64,000 bases of DNA from Erythrobacter sp. UBA1916 (GCA_002337385.1 DDFY01000012.1:10540-74539), one strand, 5' to 3'; shown: positions 1 to 8,950, counted from the first letter of the stretch. A program made the numbers and translations. Notes: generated by a model from the sequence alone, not told the origin.

Positions 1-278
1 AGGTGATCGTGTTTCTCGTCGCTTTCGGGATCGATCCGCCAGCGCCCGCTCATGCCGAGGTGGAAGATCAGCGTGGCCGCCCGGTCGGTGTGCAGCAGGC
101 CATATTTGGCGCGCCGTCCGAGCGAGGAGATGGTCGCCCCGGTGAGTACCTGCACGAGATCGGGCGGGAAGGCGAAGCGCATGTCGGGCCGGTTGACCTG
201 CACCTTCGCGATTCGCTCGCCTTCGAGGAAGCGGGCGAGGCCGCGCACGGTGGTTTCGACTTCGGGCAGTTCGGGCAT
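1..278 (-). CDS. mutM: Formamidopyrimidine-DNA glycosylase, N-terminal part (runs off window)
   Basis: Base-excision repair enzyme that removes oxidised purines such as 8-oxoguanine and nicks the abasic site. Only the first 92 codons lie in the window. The reverse-strand frame begins MPELPEVETTVRGL, the diagnostic Fpg/MutM N-terminus in which Pro2 is the catalytic nucleophile and Glu3 is essential. It continues with the beta-sandwich stretch LIFHLGMSGRWRI. The gene is divergent from the DMT exporter, with about 70 bases between the two starts. A mutM gene next to ubiE/ubiB is a common alphaproteobacterial arrangement. The C-terminal zinc finger lies outside the window, so intactness cannot be judged. 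Confidence 0.95.
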   Translation of the reverse strand, partial: MPELPEVETTVRGLARFLEGERIAKVQVNRPDMRFAFPPDLVQVLTGATISSLGRRAKYGLLHTDRAATLIFHLGMSGRWRIDPESDEKHDH

Positions 279-348
279 GACGAGGATTTAGTGCGGCCAA
301 GCCTTTCTGTCATCGCCAAGCTTGGCCTGCGCTACTAACAGGCCTGCC

Positions 349-1290
349 ATGGCATCCAATTCGAACTATCGCGCGATGGCGCTGCTGGCGCTGGTCATGG
401 TGTTCTGGGCGGGCAATTCGATTGTCGGGCGGGCCGTGGCCGGGCAGATCCCGCCGCTGACACTGGCCTTTTTCCGTTGGACCGGCGCGCTGGTACTGCT
501 TGCGCCCTTCGCCTTGCGGTCACTGCGGCGCGACCGGCCCGAATTAAAGCGCGCCTGGAAACCGGTGCTTGTGCTGGGCTTGCTCGGCATCGGAACTTTC
601 AACTCGCTGCTTTATTCGGGGCTGCAGTTCACCACCGCCACCAATGCGCTGCTGCTGCAAGCGGCGGTGCCGGGCGTGGTGCTGGTGCTTGACCGGGTGT
701 TTTTCCACTTGCGCAGCGGGGCGGTGCAGATCGCCGGTACGCTGGCAACGATGGTGGGCGTGGTGTTCATCGTGTTCGAGGGCGATCCGGCGCGGGCGCT
801 GGCACTGCATCTGGGCAGGGGCGATGCGCTGGTGCTTGTCTCGGTGCTGGTCTGGTCGACATACACGGTGCTCCTTAAGCTTCGTCCGCAGGTCGCTCCG
901 GTGAGCTTTGTGGCGGTCACCTTTGCTATCGGGGTGCTGGTGAATGCACCGCTGGCGCTGTGGGAATGGCTCGAGGGCCTGCGCATCGTGTGGAGCACCG
1001 GCACCGTTCTGGCGCTGGTCTATGTCACGCTGTTCCCCTCGCTGGTGAGCTACTTCATTTACAACTATGCCGCCGGGCAACTGGGCGCGGCGCGGGCGGG
1101 GCAGTCGATCACCTTGCTGCCGGTGTTCGGGGCGCTGCTTTCGGCGCTGCTGCTGGGCGAGGTGCTGCACTGGTATCACGCGGTGGGCATGGCGCTGATC
1201 TGCGTGGGGATCGCGCTGGGCCTGATGGCGCTGCGGCGGCAACAAGCCGGTGGCGCACTGCGCCCGGCACCGCTAGAGGGCAAACCATGA
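349..1290 (+). CDS. EamA/DMT-family transporter
   Basis: Integral inner-membrane protein of the drug/metabolite transporter superfamily, 313 residues, the usual length. Two five-helix EamA halves are visible as ten hydrophobic stretches, beginning AMALLALVMVFWAGNSIVG near residue 8 and ending with GMALICVGIALGLMAL. These proteins export metabolites or amino-acid-like compounds; the substrate cannot be told from sequence. I chose the ATG at 349, since an in-frame TTG upstream at 322 adds only nine unconserved residues. Its stop overlaps the ubiE start in an ATGA, so the two are probably co-translated. The function in ubiquinone context, if any, is unknown. Confidence 0.88.
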   Translation: MASNSNYRAMALLALVMVFWAGNSIVGRAVAGQIPPLTLAFFRWTGALVLLAPFALRSLRRDRPELKRAWKPVLVLGLLGIGTFNSLLYSGLQFTTATNALLLQAAVPGVVLVLDRVFFHLRSGAVQIAGTLATMVGVVFIVFEGDPARALALHLGRGDALVLVSVLVWSTYTVLLKLRPQVAPVSFVAVTFAIGVLVNAPLALWEWLEGLRIVWSTGTVLALVYVTLFPSLVSYFIYNYAAGQLGAARAGQSITLLPVFGALLSALLLGEVLHWYHAVGMALICVGIALGLMALRRQQAGGALRPAPLEGKP

Positions 1291-2018
1291 GCGAGCAGGT
1301 TTCCTTCGGCTACGAAGACATCGATCCCGCTGAAAAGACGGCCCGCGTCGGCGCCGTCTTCTCCGGCGTGGCCAGCAAATACGACATCATGAACGATGCC
1401 ATGTCGGGCGGGTTGCACCGCCTGTGGAAGGATCAGTTCGTGCGGCGGGTGAAACCGCAGCCGAACGAGCAGATCCTCGACATGGCGGGCGGCACCGGCG
1501 ACATCGCCTTCCGCATGGCCGACGAAGGCGCCAGCGTGATCGTGTCCGACATCAATCAGGAGATGCTCGACGTGGGCATCGAACGGGCGATGGAGCGCGG
1601 GATCGACGGCCTCGTCTGGTCGCGTCAGAACGCCGAGGAGCTGACCTTCTCGAACCGTCAGTTCGACGCTTACACCATTGCCTTCGGCATCCGCAATGTG
1701 ACGCATATCGACAAGGCGCTGCGCGAGGCACACCGGGTGCTCAAGTTCGGCGGGCGGTTCTTCTGCCTCGAATTCTCGACCATGACCTGGCCCGGCGCGA
1801 AAGAGGCCTATGACCTCTATTCGCACAAGCTGGTGCCGCAGCTGGGCCAGATGATCGCGGGCGATGCCGAGAGCTATCGCTACCTGATCGAATCGATCCG
1901 CCGCTTCCCGCCGATGCCCGAGTTCGAACAGATGATCCGCGACGCGGGGTTCGTGCGCACCAAGGTGGAACCGATCCTTGGCGGTTTGGTGGCGATCCAC
2001 TCCGGGTGGAAGGTCTGA
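1287..2018 (+). CDS. ubiE: Demethylmenaquinone/2-polyprenyl-6-methoxy-benzoquinol C-methyltransferase
   Basis: Cytoplasmic SAM-dependent C-methylase of ubiquinone synthesis, 243 residues, the family length. The first UbiE signature lies at residues 32-48 (YDIMNDAMSGGLHRLWK). SAM-binding motif I is LDMAGGTGD at 64-72. The second signature is around RVLKFGGRFFCLEF. The start overlaps the upstream transporter by four bases (ATGA), and the stop is followed four bases later by the TTG start of ubiB, so ubiE-ubiB form a unit. With no menaquinone genes in view, a role in ubiquinone synthesis is the natural reading for an alphaproteobacterium. Confidence 0.96.
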   Translation: MSEQVSFGYEDIDPAEKTARVGAVFSGVASKYDIMNDAMSGGLHRLWKDQFVRRVKPQPNEQILDMAGGTGDIAFRMADEGASVIVSDINQEMLDVGIERAMERGIDGLVWSRQNAEELTFSNRQFDAYTIAFGIRNVTHIDKALREAHRVLKFGGRFFCLEFSTMTWPGAKEAYDLYSHKLVPQLGQMIAGDAESYRYLIESIRRFPPMPEFEQMIRDAGFVRTKVEPILGGLVAIHSGWKV

Positions 2019-2022
2019 TCTC

Positions 2023-3582
2023 TTGACCACCCCTGCCACGCATATCTGGCGCCTGCTCAAGTGGGGGCGCACGCTTGCGCGCCATGGTGCGTTGCGCGGG
2101 ATCGAGGCTGATCCCAATACTCCGGCGCCGGTGAAGCGGCTGTGCAGGCTCGCCCGCTTTGGCACCATCCAGCCGAGCGAGCCCGACTATGCCGCGGCGT
2201 TCCAGGCCATCGGCCCGGCGGCGATCAAGCTGGGGCAGACGCTGGCGACCCGGCCCGACCTCGTTGGCGAGGATGCCGCACGCAACCTGCTCAGCCTGCA
2301 GGACAGCCTGCCGCCGGTGCCTTTCGAGAAGATCCGCGAACAGATCGAACGCGGGTTCGAACGCCCGCTGGAGGACATCTTCGCCGAGGTCGATCCGGTG
2401 CCGGTTGGCGCTGCTTCCATCGCGCAGGTGCACAAGGGCGTGACCACCGATGGCCGCACCGTGGCGATCAAGGTGCTGCGCCCGGGCATCCGCGAGAAGT
2501 TCGAGCGCGATATCACGACCTACGAATGGGCCGCCGCGCATCTGGAAGCGATGGGCGGAGAGGCGCATCGGCTGCGCCCGCGGCTCACCATCGCCAATTT
2601 CAAGCGCTGGACCAACCGCGAGCTGGACCTGCGGCGCGAGGCTGCCTCGGCTTCCGAGCTGGCCGACGCCATGGTCGCTATTGACCGCTACGAAGTGCCC
2701 GACATCGACTGGGACCGCACCAATGGCCGGGTGCTGACCATCGGTTGGATCGACGGGATCAAGATTTCGCAGACCGACAAGCTGATCGAAGCGGGCCACG
2801 ACCTGCCTGATCTGGCGGGTCGGCTGGTGCTGGCGTTCCTCACGCAGGCGATCAGCGCAGGCTATTTTCATGCCGACATGCATCAGGGTAACCTGTTCGT
2901 GCGGGCCGATGGCACCATCGTCGCCATCGATTTCGGGATCATGGGCCGGATCGACCGTCGTGCACGGCAGTGGCTGGCCGAGATTCTCTATGGCCTCACC
3001 ACCGGCAATTATAAGCGCGTGGCGGAGATCCACTTCGAGGCGCAGTATGTGCCGAGCTATCACTCGGTCGACGAGTTCGCGACCGCGCTGCGGGCCGTGG
3101 GCGAACCGATGCGCGGCAAGCCGGTGAGCGAGCTTTCGGTCGGGCAGATGCTTGACGGGCTGTTCGCGATCACCCGCGATTTTGACATGCAGACCCAGCC
3201 GCACCTGCTGCTGCTGCAAAAGACCATGGTGATGGTCGAAGGCATCGCCACCCAGCTCGATCCGCAGATCAACATGTGGGACGTGGCCGCGCCCTATGTG
3301 CGCGACTGGATTCGCGATGAGCTTGGCCCGGAAAGCGCGATTGCCGACCGGATCAAGGAGGATACCGATACGCTGCTGCGTGTGCCTGGGTTGATCCGGC
3401 GCTTGGAAGAACACTTCCCGCCACGTGGCGGTGCGCCCGAGCAGCCGCCCTTGCCGGATGTCGAACTGATCTGGGAGCGGCGCGAGCGCAAAGGTGGGCG
3501 CGGATGGCTCGGCTATGTCGTGGCGGCGCTGGCGGGCGGTGCTCTGGTCTGGGTGGGGAGTATGGCCGGATGGCTCGGCTAG
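2023..3582 (+). CDS. ubiB: UbiB/ADCK-type atypical kinase for ubiquinone biosynthesis
   Basis: Membrane-associated ABC1/ADCK-family atypical kinase/ATPase that supports coenzyme Q assembly; 519 residues. Visible hallmarks are the KxGQ motif (AIKLGQTLATRPDL, around residues 67-80), an Ala-rich loop (PVGAASIAQVH) in place of the usual Gly-rich loop, the ATP lysine in VAIKVLRP, the catalytic-loop equivalent HADMHQGNLF, and DFG in AIDFGIMG. Two C-terminal hydrophobic helices end the protein, as in E. coli UbiB. The start is taken as TTG at 2023, immediately after ubiE, because the in-frame ATG-like alternative lies inside ubiE. The 3' end overlaps the next gene by 13 bases. Confidence 0.94.
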   Translation: MTTPATHIWRLLKWGRTLARHGALRGIEADPNTPAPVKRLCRLARFGTIQPSEPDYAAAFQAIGPAAIKLGQTLATRPDLVGEDAARNLLSLQDSLPPVPFEKIREQIERGFERPLEDIFAEVDPVPVGAASIAQVHKGVTTDGRTVAIKVLRPGIREKFERDITTYEWAAAHLEAMGGEAHRLRPRLTIANFKRWTNRELDLRREAASASELADAMVAIDRYEVPDIDWDRTNGRVLTIGWIDGIKISQTDKLIEAGHDLPDLAGRLVLAFLTQAISAGYFHADMHQGNLFVRADGTIVAIDFGIMGRIDRRARQWLAEILYGLTTGNYKRVAEIHFEAQYVPSYHSVDEFATALRAVGEPMRGKPVSELSVGQMLDGLFAITRDFDMQTQPHLLLLQKTMVMVEGIATQLDPQINMWDVAAPYVRDWIRDELGPESAIADRIKEDTDTLLRVPGLIRRLEEHFPPRGGAPEQPPLPDVELIWERRERKGGRGWLGYVVAALAGGALVWVGSMAGWLG

Positions 3583-4694
3583 GCGCGCGCACGCGGAAAT
3601 TCGATCGCTTTGCCAAGTGGGCGCCCGGCGCCGCGCTGCTGGTTTTGGCGGGGTTTGCCTTGTTGCTGGTCGCTGCGGCGCTGACCGCACTGCCAGCGCC
3701 AGACGATGCACCGACCAACGCGGTGACCGATGCCGCATCTGCTCTTGTAACGAATGCAGATTCCGCCGCCGAGAGCGAGGAGCGCGACGAGGACCTGCGC
3801 CTTTACGACCGCGTGGCCGAACGTGTGGGCGAGGGTGAGAACTACTACGTCGTAGCCATCGAGGAACAGCGCGCGCGCGATTTCCCGGTGCGTCCGGGCC
3901 TAGCCGTACGCCTGCCGACCCTGGCCTTTGTTAGCGGCCATGTCGGACCGTGGGGGATGATGGCACTCGCCTTCGTGCTGGGCGTGGCCGTGTTCATCGC
4001 CTGGTGGGACCGGTTGGAGAACGAGCCGGGCGGACGTGAATACCGCACCCATATTCTCCTGCTGATAGCAATTGGCGCGCTCGCCGGGTTCAAGCCGCAC
4101 TATTTTGCCCTGCACGAGGTCTGGGCAGGGATGTTCGTGGCGCTTAGCCTTGGCCTCCATCGCCCCGGCCGCTGGGGCTGGGCGCTGGTGTTTGCCGCCG
4201 CTGCGCTTGCCGTGCGTGAAATCGCCTTGCCCTACGTATGCCTGATGGGTGCCTTGGCGCTGATGCGCGGTGGCCGGGTGGAGGCCGTCGCCTGGAGCCT
4301 GTTGGCGGGCATATTCCTGATCGGTCTTGCGGCCCATGTCAGCCTTGTGGGGGCGCTGACCAGTGCGGCCGATCCGGTTTCGCCCGGCTGGCTGGCGCTG
4401 CGGGGATTGGGCGGATGGACCAGCAATATCGTCACGTCGAGCCCGTTGCAGCTGCTGCCCTCGGTGGTGGCCGCGCCGCTGGCGTTGTTGCCGCTGATCG
4501 GCTGGGCCGGGTGGCGCAGCGATCTTGGGCTGACCGGCTTTCTGCTCTGCCTCGGTTATGGCGTCGGCTTCATGATCGTCGGGCGTGACAACAATTTCTA
4601 CTGGGCGCTGGTGGTGATGCCGATCTGGTTCGTGGGCTTCGCCTTCGTGCCGCGCGCGCTTTCCAGCCTTTGGACCTCGGCACGCGGGCAATGA
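3570..4694 (+). CDS. Polytopic membrane protein, first of a tandem paralogous pair (possible GT-C-like)
   Basis: A 374-residue multispanning protein I cannot assign to a named family. A short basic N-terminus leads into one helix (residues ~18-40). A periplasmic-looking loop follows, containing GEGENYYVVAIEEQRARDF and VRLPTLAF, then about nine more hydrophobic segments. The arrangement (first helix, soluble loop with conserved acidic/Tyr motif, many helices) recalls GT-C-type glycosyltransferases, but that is only a topology resemblance. The next gene is clearly homologous: both share G-ENYY-EQR, LAVRE-ALP, SPGW, APLALLPL-GWA and a late YW motif. The start ATG lies inside the ubiB end (13-base overlap), and the stop overlaps the next start (ATGA). 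Translational coupling to ubiB is likely. Confidence 0.75.
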   Translation: MARLGARTRKFDRFAKWAPGAALLVLAGFALLLVAAALTALPAPDDAPTNAVTDAASALVTNADSAAESEERDEDLRLYDRVAERVGEGENYYVVAIEEQRARDFPVRPGLAVRLPTLAFVSGHVGPWGMMALAFVLGVAVFIAWWDRLENEPGGREYRTHILLLIAIGALAGFKPHYFALHEVWAGMFVALSLGLHRPGRWGWALVFAAAALAVREIALPYVCLMGALALMRGGRVEAVAWSLLAGIFLIGLAAHVSLVGALTSAADPVSPGWLALRGLGGWTSNIVTSSPLQLLPSVVAAPLALLPLIGWAGWRSDLGLTGFLLCLGYGVGFMIVGRDNNFYWALVVMPIWFVGFAFVPRALSSLWTSARGQ

Positions 4695-5821
4695 GGGTGG
4701 CGGCTGACTGGCTGACCCGCTGGTGCGCGCTGGACCGCCCGTTGCGGTACCTGCCGCGCTTGGGGGCATTGGCCGTGCTCATCGCGCTGGTGGCGGCCTT
4801 GGCCTGGAGCACAGTGGCCGTGCCGCAGATGTCTACGGGCGAAGTGAAGGCCCAGGCGACGAAGGCGGAACACAACGGCAAGAAGGGCATCGGCGATTAC
4901 GAACTCTATCGCCGCATTTTCAAGCGCGTCGACGCTGGCGAGAACTACTACACAGCGGCCGTCACCGAGCAGCGCGCCAACCGCTACCCTGTGAAGCCTT
5001 TTGTTACCGTGCGCCTTCCCACGCTGGCCTATCTCGAAAGCCTGCTTGGTTTGCCCATGCTGGGCCACGTTCTGGTCGGCCTGCTCGTGGTGTCGATTGG
5101 GCTGTACCTGCCGCTGACGCAGGATCGCACCGGCCTTGCCGAGCGGGTGGGAGGGGCCTTGGCGTTGCTGGCGGGTGGGGCCAGCCTGTTTGCCCGTCAG
5201 GCCCCGCTTTCGCACGAATCGGTGGCTGGAATTCTGCTGACGCTGGCGCTGTTTTCTTACCGGACGCACACCTTCTGGCCCTCTCTGATCCTGGCCGGAA
5301 TGGCGCTGGCCGTGCGCGAGCTGGCCTTGCCCTTCATCCTCCTGTGGCTCGCGCTTGCGGTGGTGGCCGGACGCTGGCGTGAGGCTGGCTGGGTGGCCGG
5401 GATCGTAGGGCTGTTTGCGATTGGCCTGTGGCTTCATTCCATGGGCGTGGTCGCCGTGGTGGTGGAAGGAGACCGGGCCTCGCCAGGCTGGAATGCCATG
5501 GCTGGCCCTGCGCTTCCGCTGATGGGCTTTATGCGCATGACCCCGCTGTTCCTGCTGCCCAACTGGCTTGCCGCCCCGCTGGCGCTCCTGCCGCTGGTCG
5601 GCTGGGCCTCGCTGGGCGGTAAGCGGGCGGGGTTTGCCTGCCTGTCGTTCGCGGGCTTCTTCCTCATGATGGTGCTGTTCGCGCGGGTCGAGAATTATTA
5701 CTGGGTCTTGATGGTCCTGCCGGCCTATGCCGCCGGCCTTGCTTTCGCCCCGCGTGCGATAGCCGATCTGGTGGCGGCAGCGCGCGGCAAGGTGGCGCGA
5801 GGCGTGGAAGGGCATATTTAA
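4691..5821 (+). CDS. Polytopic membrane protein, second of the tandem paralogous pair
   Basis: A 376-residue paralogue of the preceding gene, with the same order of features. It has an N-terminal helix around residues 25-45, then a loop with DAGENYYTAAVTEQRANRY and TVRLPTLAYLES. About nine further membrane segments follow, including MALAVRELALPFILL, SPGW, APLALLPLVGWASL and ENYYWVLMVLPAYAAG. It starts at an ATG overlapping the upstream stop by four bases; an upstream in-frame ATG at 4670 would add seven residues inside the neighbour. Function unknown. The duplicated pair sitting between ubiquinone genes and coaBC probably reflects a lineage-specific insertion; a role in transferring a lipid-linked sugar is speculative. 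Confidence 0.75.
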   Translation: MRVAADWLTRWCALDRPLRYLPRLGALAVLIALVAALAWSTVAVPQMSTGEVKAQATKAEHNGKKGIGDYELYRRIFKRVDAGENYYTAAVTEQRANRYPVKPFVTVRLPTLAYLESLLGLPMLGHVLVGLLVVSIGLYLPLTQDRTGLAERVGGALALLAGGASLFARQAPLSHESVAGILLTLALFSYRTHTFWPSLILAGMALAVRELALPFILLWLALAVVAGRWREAGWVAGIVGLFAIGLWLHSMGVVAVVVEGDRASPGWNAMAGPALPLMGFMRMTPLFLLPNWLAAPLALLPLVGWASLGGKRAGFACLSFAGFFLMMVLFARVENYYWVLMVLPAYAAGLAFAPRAIADLVAAARGKVARGVEGHI

Positions 5822-5908
5822 CCATAATCGGGCATGGCTGGAAAATTGCTGGTCTGATGACTAGTGTTTGAAATGCTGTGATTTGGCCGGGAGGGCCACG
5901 AAGACGCA

Positions 5909-7552
5909 ATGGCAGAACCACGCATCCTGCTGGTAATCGGCGGCGGAATTGCCGCTTACAAAGCGTGCGAACTGGTGCGCCTGATCCGCAAGGGTGGGGG
6001 CGATGTCACCTGCGTGCTGACCGAGAGCGGCGCCAAGTTCGTCACCCCGATGGCGCTTGCCGCGCTTTCCGGCAATCAGGTTCACACCACCTTGTGGGAT
6101 CTGAAGAACGAGGCCGAGATCGGCCATATCCAGCTCACCCGCGAGGCCGATCTGGTGGTGGTCTGTCCGGCTACCGCCAACCTGCTGGCCAAGATGGCGC
6201 ACGGCATTGCCGATGATCTCGCCACCACGCTGATCCTTGCCACCAACAAACCTGTGCTGGCCGTGCCCGCGATGAACGTGCGCATGTGGCTGCACGAGGC
6301 GACCGAACGCAACGTTTACACCCTGCGCGAAAGCGGGGTGCGTGTGATGCAGCCCGATATGGGCGAGATGGCCTGCGGCGAGTTCGGGCCGGGTCGTCTG
6401 CCGGATCCTGAGATGGTCTGGCTTGAAATCGCCGACATGCTTGGCCTCGATCCGGCCGCGGCCGGGGTCGACTACGAAGACGATGACGGCAACCTCGGCG
6501 TCGATCATCCGGGCGGCCTGTCGGGCCTGCTCGCCTCGATCATCCCGCGCTCGCTTCGTGGCGACGACGGGGAGGAAGGCCTCGAGGACCTCGAAGGCGA
6601 ACCTTCCGAAGGCCCCGACCTGCCCGAGCCTGACTATTCCGACGCTGGCTCGCTGCTGGCGAAGAAGGGCATAGCCAAGGCCGCCCCGCCGACCGACCGC
6701 GAGGCGATCAACCACGAGGTCAACGCCCGCCAGAGCGCGCCGGAACCCTTCGAGGGTGAAGATGCGGCAGCGCCGACGCGTCCGCTCGATCAGCCGGCGG
6801 CCAACGCGCTTGATGCGCCGAGCGAACTGTCGCTCGATGGCGTGGTCGACAGCTTCGATCCGCTGTCAGGCCAACCCAGTTTCGAGGAGCCGGTCGAGCA
6901 CCGCCCGCTCTATGGCAAGCATGTGCTCATCACCGCCGGGCCGACGCACGAACCGATTGACCCGGTGCGCTATCTCGCCAACCGCAGTTCCGGCAAGCAG
7001 GGCTATGCCATTGCCGCCGCGGCTGCTGCTGCGGGGGCGCGGGTTACGCTGGTGTCAGGCCCTGTAAACCTGCGCACCCCGCTCGGGGTCGACCGGATCG
7101 ATGTCGAGAGCGCGGAAGACATGGCCAAGGCGGTCAAGGCCGCGCTGCCTGCCGATGCCGCGGTGATGGTGGCAGCGGTGGCCGACTGGCGCCCGCGCGA
7201 CTATCGCGACGAAAAGCTGAAGAAGCGCTCTTCAGCCCCGCCTGCGCTGATCCTCACCGAGAACCCCGATATCCTTGCCACGATTGCGGCCAGCCCGCAG
7301 CGGCCCGATCTCCTGATCGGCTTTGCGGCCGAGACCGAGAACGTGATCGCGAACGCGCGCAAGAAGCGTAAGGCGAAGGGAGTCGACTGGATCGTCGCCA
7401 ATGATGTATCGGGCGATGTCATGGGCGGCGAAGACAATCAGGTGCACCTCATCCTCGAAGGCAAGGCCGAGGAATGGAAGCCGATGAGCAAACAGGACGT
7501 CGCCACCCGCCTTGTCACCAAGATTGCCGAGAAGCTGAACGCCAATGTCTGA
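5909..7552 (+). CDS. coaBC: Bifunctional phosphopantothenoylcysteine decarboxylase / phosphopantothenate-cysteine ligase with long linker
   Basis: Coenzyme A synthesis, steps two and three from pantothenate. The N-terminal CoaC flavoprotein (residues 1-178) has the catalytic His at 73 (IGHIQLTREADL), the PAMNVRMW flavin motif at 120-127 and the substrate-clamp Cys156 in MACGEFGPGR. The CoaB ligase starts near 336 (GKHVLITAGPTHEP), with SSGKQGYA, AAVADWRP and the Lys-rich LKKR motif. The protein has 547 residues; ordinary CoaBC is about 400. The extra length is an acidic, low-complexity linker at about 181-333. A GGGAGGG-like Shine-Dalgarno precedes the ATG. The stop overlaps dut by eight bases, the usual coaBC-dut pairing. 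Confidence 0.95.
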   Translation: MAEPRILLVIGGGIAAYKACELVRLIRKGGGDVTCVLTESGAKFVTPMALAALSGNQVHTTLWDLKNEAEIGHIQLTREADLVVVCPATANLLAKMAHGIADDLATTLILATNKPVLAVPAMNVRMWLHEATERNVYTLRESGVRVMQPDMGEMACGEFGPGRLPDPEMVWLEIADMLGLDPAAAGVDYEDDDGNLGVDHPGGLSGLLASIIPRSLRGDDGEEGLEDLEGEPSEGPDLPEPDYSDAGSLLAKKGIAKAAPPTDREAINHEVNARQSAPEPFEGEDAAAPTRPLDQPAANALDAPSELSLDGVVDSFDPLSGQPSFEEPVEHRPLYGKHVLITAGPTHEPIDPVRYLANRSSGKQGYAIAAAAAAAGARVTLVSGPVNLRTPLGVDRIDVESAEDMAKAVKAALPADAAVMVAAVADWRPRDYRDEKLKKRSSAPPALILTENPDILATIAASPQRPDLLIGFAAETENVIANARKKRKAKGVDWIVANDVSGDVMGGEDNQVHLILEGKAEEWKPMSKQDVATRLVTKIAEKLNANV

Positions 7553-8039
7553 CACTGTTCCCGTCCGTATCCGCCGTTTGCCGCATGGGCACGGGCTGGA
7601 CCTGCCACGCTATGCCACGGCAGGCGCAGCGGGGATGGACGTGCTCGCCGCCGAGAACGTGATCCTGCGCCCCGGCATGCGCCACGCGGTTGCAACCGGG
7701 TTCGCGATGGCGATTCCTGAAGGGTTTGAGATTCAGGTCCGCCCGCGTTCGGGGCTGGCGCTGAAGCACGGGATCATGGTTCCGAACACGCCGGGCACGG
7801 TCGACAGCGACTATCGCGGTGAGGTGAAGGTGATCCTCGTGAACCTGAGCGACGACAACTTCTCGATCCAGCGCGGCGACCGTATCGCGCAGCTGGTGCT
7901 GGCGCCGGTCACGCTGGCGTGGTGGGAAGAGGTGGATGAGCTGGACGAAACCGTGCGCGGCGAGGGCGGCTTCGGCTCAACCGGTGTTTCGGACAAGCCC
8001 CAACCGCCCACCGGCACCGATTACGCCCCGCTGCGCTAG
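7545..8039 (+). CDS. dut: Deoxyuridine 5'-triphosphate nucleotidohydrolase (dUTPase)
   Basis: Hydrolyses dUTP to dUMP and pyrophosphate, preventing uracil incorporation and feeding dTMP synthesis; a homotrimer in the cytoplasm. The 164-residue protein carries all five trimeric dUTPase motifs in order: GAAGMDVLAA, RPRSGLALKHG, the substrate loop NTPGTVDSDYRGEVKV with its catalytic Asp, RGDRIAQLVL, and the C-terminal Phe arm GEGGFGSTG. About 14 residues follow the last motif, a short extension. It begins inside the end of coaBC (eight-base overlap) and is convergent with the next gene across only ten bases. Confidence 0.97.
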   Translation: MSDTVPVRIRRLPHGHGLDLPRYATAGAAGMDVLAAENVILRPGMRHAVATGFAMAIPEGFEIQVRPRSGLALKHGIMVPNTPGTVDSDYRGEVKVILVNLSDDNFSIQRGDRIAQLVLAPVTLAWWEEVDELDETVRGEGGFGSTGVSDKPQPPTGTDYAPLR

Positions 8040-8049
8040 AGCGGGCCGA

Positions 8050-8928
8050 TCAATTGAAGATGAAATAGGTATATTGCATTCGGAAGAGGCCGGGCACGGC
8101 CTGGCCCAATGCGTTGCGTGCCGGGGCGAAGGGCTGGCCTTGCAGGAGCGGGCCGCACAGACCTCGCTGCGCCCGCGTTGAGAGACTGGGATATTGCACG
8201 GTGCAATCGCTTGCCGCGCCATTCTCGTCCACCGCGACGCGCATCTGCGCGATCATGGTTACATGATTCATCACCGCCGCTTCGGGCATCTTCATCTTGT
8301 TGATTATGTTGGCGCGATTTTCCAGCACCGGGGGTTCTGCGACCTGTCCCAGCATATCCTCATCATAGCCCCAGCTTTCCGTCAGCGCGGCTTTGCAGTC
8401 GTCTAGGTCTGCCATAGGCTCTGCCATGTCACCCAACAGGAGGGTTATCGGTTCCATCTCGCCGCCGCCGATCCTCAGGACCGACATATCGCTCGGCTGA
8501 GGGACCGCCGGCTGACTCGTCTCAAAGCCGCCGAGCACCTCCCATCCGCGGAAATAGCTGAGCGCCGGATTGGCCCCCAGCAGGTGAAAGCTCACCATGC
8601 CTTCCCCGCCGCTGCTGTTGTCGACGACGATGACCTCTTCCGGTGCCCCTTCGACCCCAAAAGCCACTTCGCGCACGCGGGCCCTGCCCGAATTGCGCGG
8701 CAGTGATGCTCCGTTGAGGACGGCCAGTGAATAGCCATCAGGGCCATAGGCATAGAGACTGAATGCGACCGCGGTATCGCGCCGTAGTCGGCACGATTCG
8801 TCGGACCGTTCGACCTGCCACTCACCCGCAGGAGCAAGCGTGCGACCCTCGGCGGTAGCGGGCGCGGCATTGATGGCCGTCGACACCGCGAGCAATGCGA
8901 GGCCAGCCTTCAATCCCATACCGCTCAT
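8050..8928 (-). CDS. Secreted protein with TonB-C-like C-terminal domain
   Basis: A 292-residue protein with a clear Sec signal peptide (hydrophobic core GLALLAVSTAINA, cleavage near PATA). The middle is of unknown fold. The last ~75 residues (MIAQMRVAVDENGAASDC, then TRAQRGLCGPLLQGQPF) resemble the TonB C-terminal alpha/beta module seen in many periplasmic proteins of Sphingomonadales. Two cysteines there may form a disulfide. There is no N-terminal transmembrane anchor plus Pro-rich region, so it is not a classical TonB. The first codon could be the ATG at 8928 or the ATG at 8919; an in-frame GTG at 8931 is also possible. It lies in tandem with the lipoprotein esterase upstream. Function not known. 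Confidence 0.72.
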   Translation of the reverse strand: MSGMGLKAGLALLAVSTAINAAPATAEGRTLAPAGEWQVERSDESCRLRRDTAVAFSLYAYGPDGYSLAVLNGASLPRNSGRARVREVAFGVEGAPEEVIVVDNSSGGEGMVSFHLLGANPALSYFRGWEVLGGFETSQPAVPQPSDMSVLRIGGGEMEPITLLLGDMAEPMADLDDCKAALTESWGYDEDMLGQVAEPPVLENRANIINKMKMPEAAVMNHVTMIAQMRVAVDENGAASDCTVQYPSLSTRAQRGLCGPLLQGQPFAPARNALGQAVPGLFRMQYTYFIFN

Positions 8929-8950
8929 CACCGGGACAATCCGATCGCCT

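Noticed and set aside
1741..3738. 665-codon open frame antisense to ubiE/ubiB
   Set aside because: Spans two well-supported genes on the other strand and has no domain or ribosome site.
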